Notes under the pieces: model-generated
What the model saw: the letters and a program-made list of their open reading frames with translations, nothing else
Databases searched by the model: none
Told to the model about the DNA's origin: nothing
Made by a program: the position numbers and the translations under genes
NCBI GenBank assembly: GCA_963741315.1
Contig: CAVUHK010000010.1
Location: 186,001 to 250,000, forward strand
Source: PALSA-1003 sp963741315
GTDB lineage: Bacteria; Pseudomonadota; Gammaproteobacteria; Burkholderiales; Casimicrobiaceae
DNA: 64,000 nt
Reading direction: 5' to 3'
Part shown: positions 1 through 7,963 of the stretch, piece by piece
Position numbering within the stretch: the first letter of the stretch is position 1
Layout: every line of letters begins with the position of its first letter

Positions 1-314
1 ATGACGGCGGGCCACAACAGCATTCCACCCAAATGTCCGGCGCTGAACAGGTAGACGAGGAACACCGCGATCAATACATTGTAGGCCAGCATCCCGCGAA
101 CCGCGGGTGAACCACTTTCGACATGTCCCCCGCTCGGCCAGCACGCCAATCCCATCGCAAGGATCGCGATGCCCGGCAAGCGGCCCACGGGAATGTCCTG
201 GTCCGGCAGGTTGGGGCCCACCAACAACCCGACGACGAAACGCGGATCGATCATCAGCGCGAGTCCCGTGGCGACTTCCATGATCGACGCAAAGGTGAGG
301 ACTTTCTTCAACAT
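1..314 (-). CDS. Small integral membrane protein, 3' part cut by window edge
   Basis: The reading frame begins at ATG 314 and runs off the left end after 104 codons, so the C-terminus is missing. The product begins MLKKVLTFASIMEVATG and shows about three hydrophobic segments (an N-terminal one, one around residues 55-65 containing GIAILAMGLACW, and one around 82-104 with YNVLIAVFLVYLF). It lies 18 nt downstream of the sulfatase stop on the same strand, with no clear Shine-Dalgarno sequence, so translational coupling to the sulfatase gene is likely. I do not recognise a named family. The membrane character and the operon position are what the sequence shows; the function is unknown. Confidence 0.7.
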   Translation of the reverse strand, partial: MLKKVLTFASIMEVATGLALMIDPRFVVGLLVGPNLPDQDIPVGRLPGIAILAMGLACWPSGGHVESGSPAVRGMLAYNVLIAVFLVYLFSAGHLGGMLLWPAV

Positions 315-332
315 TTCGACAGCGACGGCGCC

Positions 333-2822
333 CTAGTCACGCGCGCTGGCGAGGGCTTTCTCTGCTGCCCTGCGTTCCTCAGCCGTCATCTGCTCCTTGC
401 CGAGACTGTAGGTCAGCTTGTTGATCGTGCCGGTGAAACGGAACGGCAGCTTGTAGCTGTCATCCACCGGCGTGCGCGTATCGCTGCCGATGTCGAAGGT
501 TTCGTCGATGGCCATCAACAGCGGAATCGTGTGCGGAATCGTCTGCTTTGCGAGCTGCCGGCCATCGACCGAGAGCACCCCTGTGCCGCCCTTGCCGGGT
601 CCGGGACCGTCGTACTTGAAGTCGAACACGATCGTATGTTTGCCCGGCTTGAGCGAATCGCCGAGCCAATCGGCGCCACCGACGCCGCCTTCCCACCGGT
701 ACCTCTTCAGATTGAGCAGGTTATAGACGAACACCGGCTTGCCCTTCTGCAGATACAGCCCATAGCCACCGAACTTTCCGCCCAACGTGGCGATCATCCC
801 TTCGGCACCGGCTTTGGGAATGGTCACCTCGGCGGTGATCGTGTAATCCCGATCCAGAATGCTGGGTGCATTGCCTACGGGGATCCCGGCGTTCGGGCCG
901 CTGTAGGTGAACACCGTGCGGCCCGCGACCGCGCTCGGCCGCGGCGTGAGCAAGCGCACGAACCCCGAGTTGTCGAGCGGAAGAACGTTGTATTTCGCCG
1001 CCTCGCTCAGGAACAACGCCTGCATTTCCTTCACTTTCTCGGGCATTTTCGCGGCGAGGTCGTTGTACTGCGAAAAGTCTTCGTTGAGGTTGTAGAGTTC
1101 CCACTTGTAGTCGTTGACCGGGGTCAGCTTGCCCGTGCCCAGAAGCCACGGGGGCGCCGGCGGCGTCGTGGATGCGATCCAGCCATCGTGGTAAATCGCG
1201 CGGTTGCCGACCATCTCGAAATATTGCGTCTCGCGCTTCGACGGCGCCTTGGCATTCGACTGGTCGAACGTGTAGGCCATGCTCACACCTTCGATCGGCC
1301 GCTGCGCGATGCCGTCGACCATCGTCGGGGCCGGAATCCCTGCGGCTTCGAGGATCGTCGGGACGATGTCGATCACGTGATGGAACTGCGTGCGGATGCC
1401 GCCCGCGTCCTTGATGTGTCCAGGCCACGAGACGACCATCCCCTGCCGCGTTCCGCCGAAATGCGACGCGACCTGCTTGGTCCATTTGAAGGGCGTATCG
1501 AACGCCCACGACCACGCGACCGACATGTGCGGATACGTCTTGTCTGAACCCCACGAGTCGTAATAGAGCATCAACTCGGCCTCGGGCAGCGTCAGGATGC
1601 CGTTGTAGGCGGTCATCTGATTCGGCGTGCCTTCGAGCGTACCCTCCGCGCTGGTGCCGTTGTCACCGCTGATGTAGATGATCAGCGTGTTGTCGAGCTT
1701 GCCCATATCCTCGACCGCCTGGATGACGCGGCCGATCTCGTAGTCGGTGTACGCGGCGTAGCCGGCAAACACCTCGGCTTGCCGCGCATAGAGCTTCTTG
1801 CGGATGAAGGAAAGCGAATCCCATTTGGGCAGGTCGTCCGGCCACGGCGTGAGTTGCGTGTTCGCCGGGATCACACCGAGGCGCTTCTGGTTGGCGAAGA
1901 TCTGTTCGCGCAGCTTCTCCCAACCCATGTCGAACTTGCCCTTGAACTTGTCGATCCATTCCTTCTTGGGCTGGTGCGGCGAATGGGTGCCTCCAGGCAC
2001 GTAGTAGACGAAGAACGGCTGATCGGGCGCAGCGGCGTTCAGGCCGCTCATGTATTTGATCGCCTCGTCCGCCAGATCGGTGGTGAGGTTGTAGTCGGAC
2101 CTGCCGACCCATGGAAAGATCTGCGTGTGGTCGCGAAAGAGATACGGCGTCCACTGGTCGGTCTCGCCACCCATGAATCCATAGAAATACTGGAAGCCCA
2201 TTCCGCTCGGCCATTGCTCGAACGGACCCGTCACGCTGTATTGGAAGCCGGGCGTGTTGTGATTCTTGCCAAACCATGACGTCGAATACCCGTTTCCCTT
2301 CAGGATGGCGCCGATGGTGGCGTTGTCGGGTCCGATGATCGAGTCGTACCCTGGAAATCCCGTGGACAGTTCTCCGATCACGCCAAACCCGACCGCATGG
2401 TGGTTGCGGCCGGTGATGAGCGCCGCTCGCGTCGGCGAACACAGCGCCGTGGAGTGGAACTGTGTGTAGCGCAACCCGGCTTTGGCAATACGATCCATTG
2501 CCGGTGTCGGAACGACGCCACCGAATGTGCCCGACACGCCATAGCCCTGATCGTCGGTCATGATGAGCAGGATGTTCGGCGCGCCCTTGGGCGGCACAAT
2601 GCGCGGCGGCCACCACGACTTGGAGTCCGTCGCGCCTTCCTTGATCACGCCGCCGAACTTGGGCGGCGGCGACGGGATCTGATTGCCGGGAATCGTGGTC
2701 GTGGCGTCGGGAGAACCCGGCACGCCGAACACGACCTGCGCCGCGGCGGGCGTGACGACCAGCATCACAGTAGAGACTAGTGCTGCAATCTGCGCCGCGA
2801 TTCTGAATGGCTTGCGTTGCAT
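333..2822 (-). CDS. Secreted arylsulfatase (type I sulfatase)
   Basis: This 829-residue protein would hydrolyse sulfate esters in the periplasm or outside the cell. The start chosen is ATG 2822, preceded by GGAG about 10 nt upstream and followed by a signal peptide (MQRKPFRIAAQIAALVSTVM, then AAA|Q). The alkaline-phosphatase-type core has the metal-binding TDDQGYG near residue 89 and the formylglycine signature CSPTR at about 128, where the cysteine is normally oxidised to formylglycine. The C-terminal roughly 180 residues form the extra domain usual in bacterial arylsulfatases of this length. A longer in-frame start at 2888 is possible but would bury the signal peptide. No sulfatase-maturing enzyme is visible in the window. 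The preceding gene on this strand is a stand-alone receiver. The substrate cannot be told from sequence. Confidence 0.9.
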   Translation of the reverse strand: MQRKPFRIAAQIAALVSTVMLVVTPAAAQVVFGVPGSPDATTTIPGNQIPSPPPKFGGVIKEGATDSKSWWPPRIVPPKGAPNILLIMTDDQGYGVSGTFGGVVPTPAMDRIAKAGLRYTQFHSTALCSPTRAALITGRNHHAVGFGVIGELSTGFPGYDSIIGPDNATIGAILKGNGYSTSWFGKNHNTPGFQYSVTGPFEQWPSGMGFQYFYGFMGGETDQWTPYLFRDHTQIFPWVGRSDYNLTTDLADEAIKYMSGLNAAAPDQPFFVYYVPGGTHSPHQPKKEWIDKFKGKFDMGWEKLREQIFANQKRLGVIPANTQLTPWPDDLPKWDSLSFIRKKLYARQAEVFAGYAAYTDYEIGRVIQAVEDMGKLDNTLIIYISGDNGTSAEGTLEGTPNQMTAYNGILTLPEAELMLYYDSWGSDKTYPHMSVAWSWAFDTPFKWTKQVASHFGGTRQGMVVSWPGHIKDAGGIRTQFHHVIDIVPTILEAAGIPAPTMVDGIAQRPIEGVSMAYTFDQSNAKAPSKRETQYFEMVGNRAIYHDGWIASTTPPAPPWLLGTGKLTPVNDYKWELYNLNEDFSQYNDLAAKMPEKVKEMQALFLSEAAKYNVLPLDNSGFVRLLTPRPSAVAGRTVFTYSGPNAGIPVGNAPSILDRDYTITAEVTIPKAGAEGMIATLGGKFGGYGLYLQKGKPVFVYNLLNLKRYRWEGGVGGADWLGDSLKPGKHTIVFDFKYDGPGPGKGGTGVLSVDGRQLAKQTIPHTIPLLMAIDETFDIGSDTRTPVDDSYKLPFRFTGTINKLTYSLGKEQMTAEERRAAEKALASARD

Positions 2823-2884
2823 GATCGATGCTCTCCGGGGGACGCGAACGTCCGAAAGCTTACGCGAGACGCGCGTTGTGCGCT

Positions 2885-3271
2885 TCATTGCAGTCCCGCA
2901 GGATGGGTGACGCTCGTGATGGCCGCTAGAAGCGCGGTACCCAGGAATGGCTTTGCCAGGTACGCCGCCGCGCCGTGCCGCACGGCATCGGCACGTACTC
3001 CCGGCGCGTCATGCGCGGTAATCAGGATGACGGGAGACAGGCCGCCACGGACGCGCAATTCGTCCAGAAGTTCGAGGCCGGACATCGCGGGCAACTTGAT
3101 GTCGCTGATGATGCATGTGGCGTTCTCGAACTCGCTTCCGGCCAGAAGTGCTTCCGCCGATGCGTAGGTCGTGGTCTCGATGCCCGCTGCGTCCAGCAGG
3201 ACTTCGATCGCTTCGCGCAAACCGTCATCGTCCTCGACCACGAGTACCCTTCTGCACGCACCGACCGCCAT
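2885..3271 (-). CDS. Single-domain response regulator (receiver only)
   Basis: The 128-residue product consists only of a CheY/FixJ-type receiver domain. The acidic pair lies in VVEDDDGLREA, the phospho-acceptor aspartate in IISDIKLPAMSG, the conserved Thr in ILITAHD and the Lys in LAKPF. No output domain follows. ATG 3271 is preferred over an upstream ATG at 3478 because GGAG sits 7 nt before it and homology begins there. It ends 62 nt before the sulfatase start and is probably co-transcribed with it. As a receiver without an output domain it could relay phosphate or act by protein contact. The kinase partner is unknown; the sensor kinase at 4.7-6.6 kb is a candidate by proximity only. Confidence 0.85.
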   Translation of the reverse strand: MAVGACRRVLVVEDDDGLREAIEVLLDAAGIETTTYASAEALLAGSEFENATCIISDIKLPAMSGLELLDELRVRGGLSPVILITAHDAPGVRADAVRHGAAAYLAKPFLGTALLAAITSVTHPAGLQ

Positions 3272-3483
3272 CGTGGAGCTCCGTGTAACCTGCTTGACCG
3301 CTGATTTACCGACGGACCGGGCTGGTTTGCGCCGGATCGTCACACGGACACGGGGCGCGGGGAAATTGATACTTGGTGCAGGATCGCTGCACCAAAGGAC
3401 AGGGTCGGCCGCCCAGCGGCCCGGTTTCCTCCCGTTCGCGGCTTGTGGCATTGGACTGACTTTCCATTGAACGAGCACGGGAT
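3272..3483. other. Intergenic region with inverted repeat
   Basis: This is the left part of the 317-nt gap between the divergent receiver gene and the universal stress protein gene. It holds a perfect 8-bp inverted repeat, TTGGTGCA (3373-3380) and TGCACCAA (3388-3395), separated by 7 nt. The repeat could be an operator for the leftward transcript. No open frame is convincing here. Confidence 0.4.
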
Positions 3484-3525
3484 TTGGCCTAGGTCAAGGA
3501 ATGCCGATGCCCGTTGCGCCAGAAT
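3484..3525 (+). promoter_or_regulatory. FNR/ANR-like site and -10 box upstream of the universal stress gene
   Basis: TTGGCCTAGGTCAA (3484-3497) is an imperfect dyad close to the FNR/ANR half-sites TTGAT-N4-ATCAA. A -10-like CAGAAT lies at 3520-3525 and predicts a start near 3532, which places the dyad centre at -41.5. That is the classic class II activator position. Anaerobic or oxygen-limited control of uspA-type genes by FNR homologues is known in proteobacteria; applying it here is inference. Confidence 0.5.
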
Positions 3526-3588
3526 CAATCGTGGCATGTTGCCCGACGGGACTGCCCGATTCGTTCTCATCGACAACGGAGACCTACC

Positions 3589-4032
3589 ATGTTCAGCAAC
3601 ATCCTGGTGCCGACTGACGGTTCCAAGCTTTCGCAAAAAGCAGTGCAGCAAGCCATCCAGCTCGCGAAACTTACCGGCGCGAAGCTCGTCGCCTTGCACG
3701 TCTACCCACGATTTACCGGCAGCCCGTACGGTGCGTTTGGGCCGTCGGAAGACGTGATTGCCGAAGCGCACGTCAAGGCTCACAAGGCGGACGCAGACAA
3801 GCTATTCGCCGCGGTCAAGAAAGCCGCGGGGACGGCCGGCGTACCGGTCGATGCGATGAGTGTCGAGAGCGACGACATATACAAGCAGATCATCGCCGTC
3901 GCCAAGAAGAAGAAGTGCGACCTCATCTGCATGGCGTCGCACGGCCGCCGAGGACTATCGGGCATGGTCCTTGGCAGCGAGACGCACAAGGTCCTGACGC
4001 ACAGCACGGTCCCGGTCCTGGTCCTGCGCTGA
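3589..4032 (+). CDS. Universal stress protein, UspA family
   Basis: This 147-residue cytoplasmic protein is a single UspA domain. It begins MFSNILVPTDGS, and its C-terminal nucleotide-binding loop reads ASHG-9x-GS, close to the G2xG9xG(S/T) signature of ATP-binding members but with Ala in place of the first Gly. ATG 3589 is chosen because GGAGA precedes it at a good distance. The gene is monocistronic and divergent from the receiver gene. An FNR-like site just upstream suggests expression under low oxygen. UspA proteins help cells survive energy or redox stress; the exact role is not known. Confidence 0.92.
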   Translation: MFSNILVPTDGSKLSQKAVQQAIQLAKLTGAKLVALHVYPRFTGSPYGAFGPSEDVIAEAHVKAHKADADKLFAAVKKAAGTAGVPVDAMSVESDDIYKQIIAVAKKKKCDLICMASHGRRGLSGMVLGSETHKVLTHSTVPVLVLR

Positions 4033-4103
4033 GGCGGCGCGGGAATCGCGACTCAGATCACGCGCCAGCCGGGTGTGCCCAGGCTGGCGTGTGGAGCAGA
4101 CGC

Positions 4104-4721
4104 TCAGCCGGGAACGTCGCCTTGTTCTCCGGCAAGCTTGCCGAGTTCGGCAGCGGTGTCGACACCCAGCTTGTCCATCACCTGCGCGCGATACGCCTTG
4201 ACCGTGCGCAGGCTGATGCCGAGCTCCGCAGCGACATGCTTGTTGAGTTTGCCGGCAACGATGCGGTCGAAGACCTCGCGCTCGCGGGCGGTGAGCACCG
4301 CGAGTCGCGCGCTTTTGCGCTTGGCTGCGTCGAGTGCCGTGCGCCGCAGGATGTCGCTTGCCAGCGCGCGCTTGATCGCATCGAGCAGCGCCTCGCGGCC
4401 GACGGGCTTTTCCAGAAAATCGACCGCGCCGGCTTTCATCGCCCGCACGCTCGTGGGTACGTCGGCGTGTCCGGTCAGAAAGACGACCGGGATCGTCACG
4501 CCCTGCCGTTGTAGCGCCGCCTGAAGGTCGAGACCCGAAGGTCCAGGCATTCGTACGTCGAGCAGCACGCAACCCGGGCGATCGGGTGGCGGATCGAGGA
4601 GGAACGCTCCGGTCGAATCGTAACCGCGTGCCTCGAAACCGGCCGCGTCCAGCAGGTCGAGCAGCGACGCGCGCAAGGATTCGTCGTCGTCGACCACGTG
4701 AATGAGGGGTGTCGCGTTCAT
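4104..4721 (-). CDS. FixJ-type two-component response regulator
   Basis: The 205-residue product has a receiver domain (acidic cluster HVVDDDESLR, phospho-acceptor Asp in LLDVRMPGPSG, Thr in FLTGHAD, Lys in EKPVGREAL) followed by a LuxR/FixJ helix-turn-helix (LTAREREVFDRIVAGKLNKH through ISLRTVKAYR). It is a DNA-binding transcription regulator. ATG 4721 starts one nucleotide after the stop codon of the upstream sensor kinase gene, which marks the two as a translationally coupled pair. It converges with the universal stress gene. Target genes are unknown. Confidence 0.93.
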   Translation of the reverse strand: MNATPLIHVVDDDESLRASLLDLLDAAGFEARGYDSTGAFLLDPPPDRPGCVLLDVRMPGPSGLDLQAALQRQGVTIPVVFLTGHADVPTSVRAMKAGAVDFLEKPVGREALLDAIKRALASDILRRTALDAAKRKSARLAVLTAREREVFDRIVAGKLNKHVAAELGISLRTVKAYRAQVMDKLGVDTAAELGKLAGEQGDVPG

Positions 4722-4722
4722 G

Positions 4723-6600
4723 TCAAGGCGAACCAGCATCCCGCGCACCGTTGCTGGCGGGTAGGTCGACGTGGAATGCCGCGCCGGCGTCGGGACCGTT
4801 CTCGGCCCAGATGCGGCCGCCGTGCGCCTCGACGATCGTTCGCGCTATCGACAGACCGAGCCCCATGCCGCGCTGCTTGGTGCTGAAGAACGAATCGAAA
4901 AGTTTGGACATATGTTCAGGCGCGATGCCGTGACCGCGATCACGGACACTGATCCGGACGCCGCTTGCAATCTTGCCGGCCGACATGACGACCAGCCGTC
5001 GATCCTCAGGCATATCGGCGACCGCGTCCATGGCGTTGAGAAGCAGATTGATGAGCACTTGCTGGATCTGGATGGGGTCGCCGACGACGTGCAGCGGTGC
5101 CGACGAAGGTCGGGTCTCCAGCGTGACACGCCGATGCCGCGCCTCGCCCTGTAACAGCGCCATGGCATCGCCCATCGCTTCATTGACTTCGAGTCGCTTG
5201 CGCTCTGGCTCCTCCTTGGCGAGGAGCGTGCGCAGTCGGCTGATCACATCGCTGGCGCGCAGATCGTCGCGTCGAATGCGCGTGACGATACGGCGCAGAT
5301 CCTCGCGGCGGTCGGTTCCGGACTCGAGCAGCATCTCGGCGGCATCGGCGCTCGCGAGTATCGCGCCGAGCGGCTGGTTGATTTCGTGGGCAATCGACGC
5401 CGTCAGCTCGCCGGCCATCGCAAGACGCGACGCATGCGCTAGTTCCACCCGCTGTTGGTCTACCGCCGACTCGGCCGAACGGCGGCGACGGCGTTCGATG
5501 AGGAGCGTCGCAATCAGCACGCTCTGGAGCAGGATGACCGCGGCGGTGATGAGCGCGGCGTTGCGGTACGTCTGCCAGAATGTCGGCTCCCTGAAGTAAA
5601 CGATTGCGTCCGCGGGAATCTTCTGCTCGTCGATGCCCCATCGCCGGACCTGCCGCCAGTCGACCCGCAGCGCCGTCGGCATGACCTTCGGCAAGCGCAA
5701 CGACTCCGGTGCAGCGCCGGCAAAAATTGCATTGACGCTCTTCGCCGCCTGCCGTCCCATGTCTTCGAAGCTCGGCATGCGCCCACCCACCACTCCAGTA
5801 CCGATGAATGTGTCGAAGGGTCCGTACACAGGTGCAGTCGACGCCGCGGCTATCAGGGTGGCGATTTCGCGTGGATTGAACAGCGCGCCATCGCCGTCCT
5901 TGAAATACCCAGGCGTGAACACCACCGAATCCCTGTCGAGTTCGCTCACGCGTTTCAACACGGACGCGGTCGGCAGGCCGATGAGGTATTCGGTGTTCAC
6001 GTTGGGCGCGACGGTCGGAATTTCCCGACGCAACTGGGTGTCCCATTCAAGATCGCGATCGGATGCGCCGATCACGACCACCAGACGCCGAGTGTCCGGA
6101 TGCCAGCGCAGCGCCTGTTCGATGGTTCCGGCGGAGTCATATTCCCGGGTGACGCCAATCACATTGGCGGGGAGTGCAGGCATCGCATGCAGGTACGTCG
6201 TCGCAACGGCCGCGTGCACCAATGGGGTGCCCGGAAAGAGCTGGTCACGATGACGTAACAGGAAGTCGAAGGATTCGTTGGAAACGGCGACGATCACATC
6301 CGGTGGTCGCGTCGCATACTTCTCACGCAAGTACCTCGACACGGTACCTTCGAAATCCGGGCCCCTGAAGTCGGGTTCGTCGAGAAATTCGGAGAACATC
6401 TGTACTGGCTGTCCTCCGGAATCCATCAACCCTTCTCGCAGACCGCGATCGACCGCAACGTTGCCTGGCACCAGTCGATTGTTGGAATAGACCGCGAGGA
6501 CATTCTTCGTCTGCACAGCCATCACCGGTTGCGCTGGAAGAATCCAAAGAAGCGCTACCAGAAGTATGGACATCGACGCGGCGTTGCGACAGGGACGCAT
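4723..6600 (-). CDS. Sensor histidine kinase with periplasmic binding-protein-like sensor
   Basis: From ATG 6600 the protein has 625 residues: a signal or anchor segment, a periplasmic region of roughly 300 residues resembling ABC-type substrate-binding proteins (ABC_sub_bind fold, e.g. NVLAVYSNNRLVPGN and VFTPGYFKDGDG), a transmembrane helix ITAAVILLQSVLIATLL followed by basic residues, a dimerisation/phosphoacceptor domain with the His in ASIAHEINQPLGA, and an HATPase domain with N-box LLNAMDAV and G-box GMGLGLSIA. The HEINQPLGA signature matches the FixL/DctB-type kinases. It phosphorylates, by inference, the FixJ-type regulator encoded immediately downstream. Start sites 6573 or 6675 are possible; none has a clear Shine-Dalgarno sequence. 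Confidence 0.9.
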   Translation of the reverse strand: MRPCRNAASMSILLVALLWILPAQPVMAVQTKNVLAVYSNNRLVPGNVAVDRGLREGLMDSGGQPVQMFSEFLDEPDFRGPDFEGTVSRYLREKYATRPPDVIVAVSNESFDFLLRHRDQLFPGTPLVHAAVATTYLHAMPALPANVIGVTREYDSAGTIEQALRWHPDTRRLVVVIGASDRDLEWDTQLRREIPTVAPNVNTEYLIGLPTASVLKRVSELDRDSVVFTPGYFKDGDGALFNPREIATLIAAASTAPVYGPFDTFIGTGVVGGRMPSFEDMGRQAAKSVNAIFAGAAPESLRLPKVMPTALRVDWRQVRRWGIDEQKIPADAIVYFREPTFWQTYRNAALITAAVILLQSVLIATLLIERRRRRSAESAVDQQRVELAHASRLAMAGELTASIAHEINQPLGAILASADAAEMLLESGTDRREDLRRIVTRIRRDDLRASDVISRLRTLLAKEEPERKRLEVNEAMGDAMALLQGEARHRRVTLETRPSSAPLHVVGDPIQIQQVLINLLLNAMDAVADMPEDRRLVVMSAGKIASGVRISVRDRGHGIAPEHMSKLFDSFFSTKQRGMGLGLSIARTIVEAHGGRIWAENGPDAGAAFHVDLPASNGARDAGSP

Positions 6601-6638
6601 GGCGCGAGATTCTAGCGCGCCTCGGTATTGAAATTCGA

Positions 6639-7718
6639 TTAACTTGTCCGCCTGTCTACCCTGCCGCGAATGCATGACATCGCCAACAATGCCAAGGCGA
6701 GGCCCATAACTGTCAGCGCCGTGCCTGCCAAAGCAGGAATTGGCTGTGGACCAGACGCTTGGGCGCTCGATATTGCCACCGCCCGTGGCGAAGCAATGCC
6801 AGCAATTGTGGCGATTACGGTGTTGGTACGCGTGTCGACGACGGACACCGTTCCGCTGAAGAAATTCGGCACATAAAGACGGCCGGTGCTTCGATCGATT
6901 GCCATTCTTTCCGGTCCATCACCCACCGTTATTGCACCGGCCACGGTATTGTTTGCAAGGTCGATCACCTGGACAACCGAATCGCGCACAATCGAAACGT
7001 ACAGACGCGTTTCCGTGGCATTCATTGCGAGCGCGTACGACCCAATCATGACGGGTACGGAAGCAATCACAGAATTCGTCGACGTATCGACAATCGATAC
7101 GGTTGTCCCGAAGTTGTTCGCAACATACAGGCGGGAGCCATCGGCTCGCAATGCCAGACCGAGCGGACCCTGCCCAACGGGTATCGATGCGGTGACGACG
7201 TTGTTCGCCGTATCGATGACGCTAACCGTACCGAAGTTGCCATTTGAAAGATTGGACACGTAAACCCGGGTGCCGGCGGCATTGATCACCGCAAAACTGG
7301 GATAAGCGCCCGCGGGAATCGTCGAGATTTGCGAATTCGAAACCGTGTCGACCAGCGAAGTCGTGAAGATCGGAATCGTCCCTTGGTTGGGCACGTATGC
7401 GCGAGCCCCCGATGGAGTAAATGCGATGTCGTAGGGTCCGTTGCCGACCGTGAAGGTCGAAAGCAACAGGTTTGTTGACGGATCTATCACCGCCACCTGG
7501 TTTCCATCCGGTCCCAGCGGGGCGTAAAGGCGAGTGCCGCTCGGATTGAATACAACCGTGGCGGGCGATACTGGCAGCGGAATGGTTGTGACGACTGTGT
7601 TGGTTGCGGTGTCGACAACCCAGACTCCGCGCAATCCAGCGACATATGCCAAAGGTGCACCGTTCGCAAACGATGCACTGAGCGCACAGGCAAGCAGAAT
7701 GAGCAGGCGCAGATACAC
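6639..7718 (-). CDS. Exported YVTN-type beta-propeller with C-terminal sorting-like tail
   Basis: The 359-residue product starts with a signal peptide (MYLRLLILLACALSASFANG) and then carries repeated blades of about 42 residues with motifs such as SVIDTANNVV, SIVDTSTNSV, QVIDLANNTV and SVVDTRTNTV, typical of YVTN/lactonase-like beta-propellers. The C-terminus has a proline-rich PIPAL motif, a hydrophobic helix (ALTVMGLALALLAM) and a basic tail (RGRVDRR). That layout matches IPTL-CTERM/PEP-CTERM sorting signals processed by exosortase-type systems. Its 3' end runs 39 nt upstream of the preferred kinase start at 6600. The ligand and function are unknown; secretion or cell-surface display is inferred. 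Confidence 0.8.
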   Translation of the reverse strand: MYLRLLILLACALSASFANGAPLAYVAGLRGVWVVDTATNTVVTTIPLPVSPATVVFNPSGTRLYAPLGPDGNQVAVIDPSTNLLLSTFTVGNGPYDIAFTPSGARAYVPNQGTIPIFTTSLVDTVSNSQISTIPAGAYPSFAVINAAGTRVYVSNLSNGNFGTVSVIDTANNVVTASIPVGQGPLGLALRADGSRLYVANNFGTTVSIVDTSTNSVIASVPVMIGSYALAMNATETRLYVSIVRDSVVQVIDLANNTVAGAITVGDGPERMAIDRSTGRLYVPNFFSGTVSVVDTRTNTVIATIAGIASPRAVAISSAQASGPQPIPALAGTALTVMGLALALLAMSCIRGRVDRRTS

Positions 7719-7733
7719 AAACAGTCCGATGGC

Positions 7734-7806
7734 GCGCCCGACAGGAGTCGAACCTGTGACCTTTGGCTTCGGAAACCAACACTCTATCCAACTGAGCTAC
7801 GGGCGC
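7734..7806 (-). tRNA. tRNA-Arg (anticodon CCG)
   Basis: Read on the minus strand, the sequence folds as a cloverleaf: acceptor GCGCCCG pairs with CGGGCGC, the D arm is GCTC...GAGT, and the anticodon stem TTGGT/GCCAA encloses the loop TTCCGAA with anticodon CCG (reads CGG). The T arm is ACAGG/CCTGT with TTCGACT. The CCA end is not encoded. A promoter-like TGGACG (7845-7840), 17-bp spacer and TAGAAT (7822-7817) lies just upstream. Confidence 0.96.
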
Positions 7807-7816
7807 ACGCGAGCGC

Positions 7817-7845
7817 ATTCTACGCGCCGCCCCATGGGGCGTCCA
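7817..7845 (-). promoter_or_regulatory. Putative sigma-70 promoter of tRNA-Arg
   Basis: On the minus strand, TGGACG at 7845-7840 and TAGAAT at 7822-7817 are separated by 17 bp. The predicted start near 7810 is 4 nt before the mature tRNA 5' end, a plausible short leader. Confidence 0.5.
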
Positions 7846-7885
7846 CCGGCGAGCCCCGCGTCTCGCGGCGCACGCGACTCCACGA

Positions 7886-7891
7886 TATAAT
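7886..7891 (+). promoter_or_regulatory. -10 box upstream of the cytochrome c gene
   Basis: A perfect TATAAT lies 72 nt before the cytochrome c start codon. No good -35 hexamer is seen 16-18 bp upstream, so an activator may be needed or the match may be fortuitous. Confidence 0.35.
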
Positions 7892-7963
7892 CTCTCCTTT
7901 TAACCGCACCGGCGCGCAGCGCGCAATTGTGCGGCGGCGGCATCTCCGTTCAAGGACTCCGTG

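Noticed and set aside
123..1547. Plus-strand frame of 474 codons at the left edge
   Set aside because: It is antisense to the membrane protein and the sulfatase, both supported by motifs or helices, and has no domain of its own.
7222..7818. Minus-strand frame beginning MRSRAPVAQLDRVLVSEAKG
   Set aside because: Its N-terminus is the translation of the tRNA-Arg gene, a well-known false protein, and the rest is an out-of-frame shadow of the beta-propeller gene.
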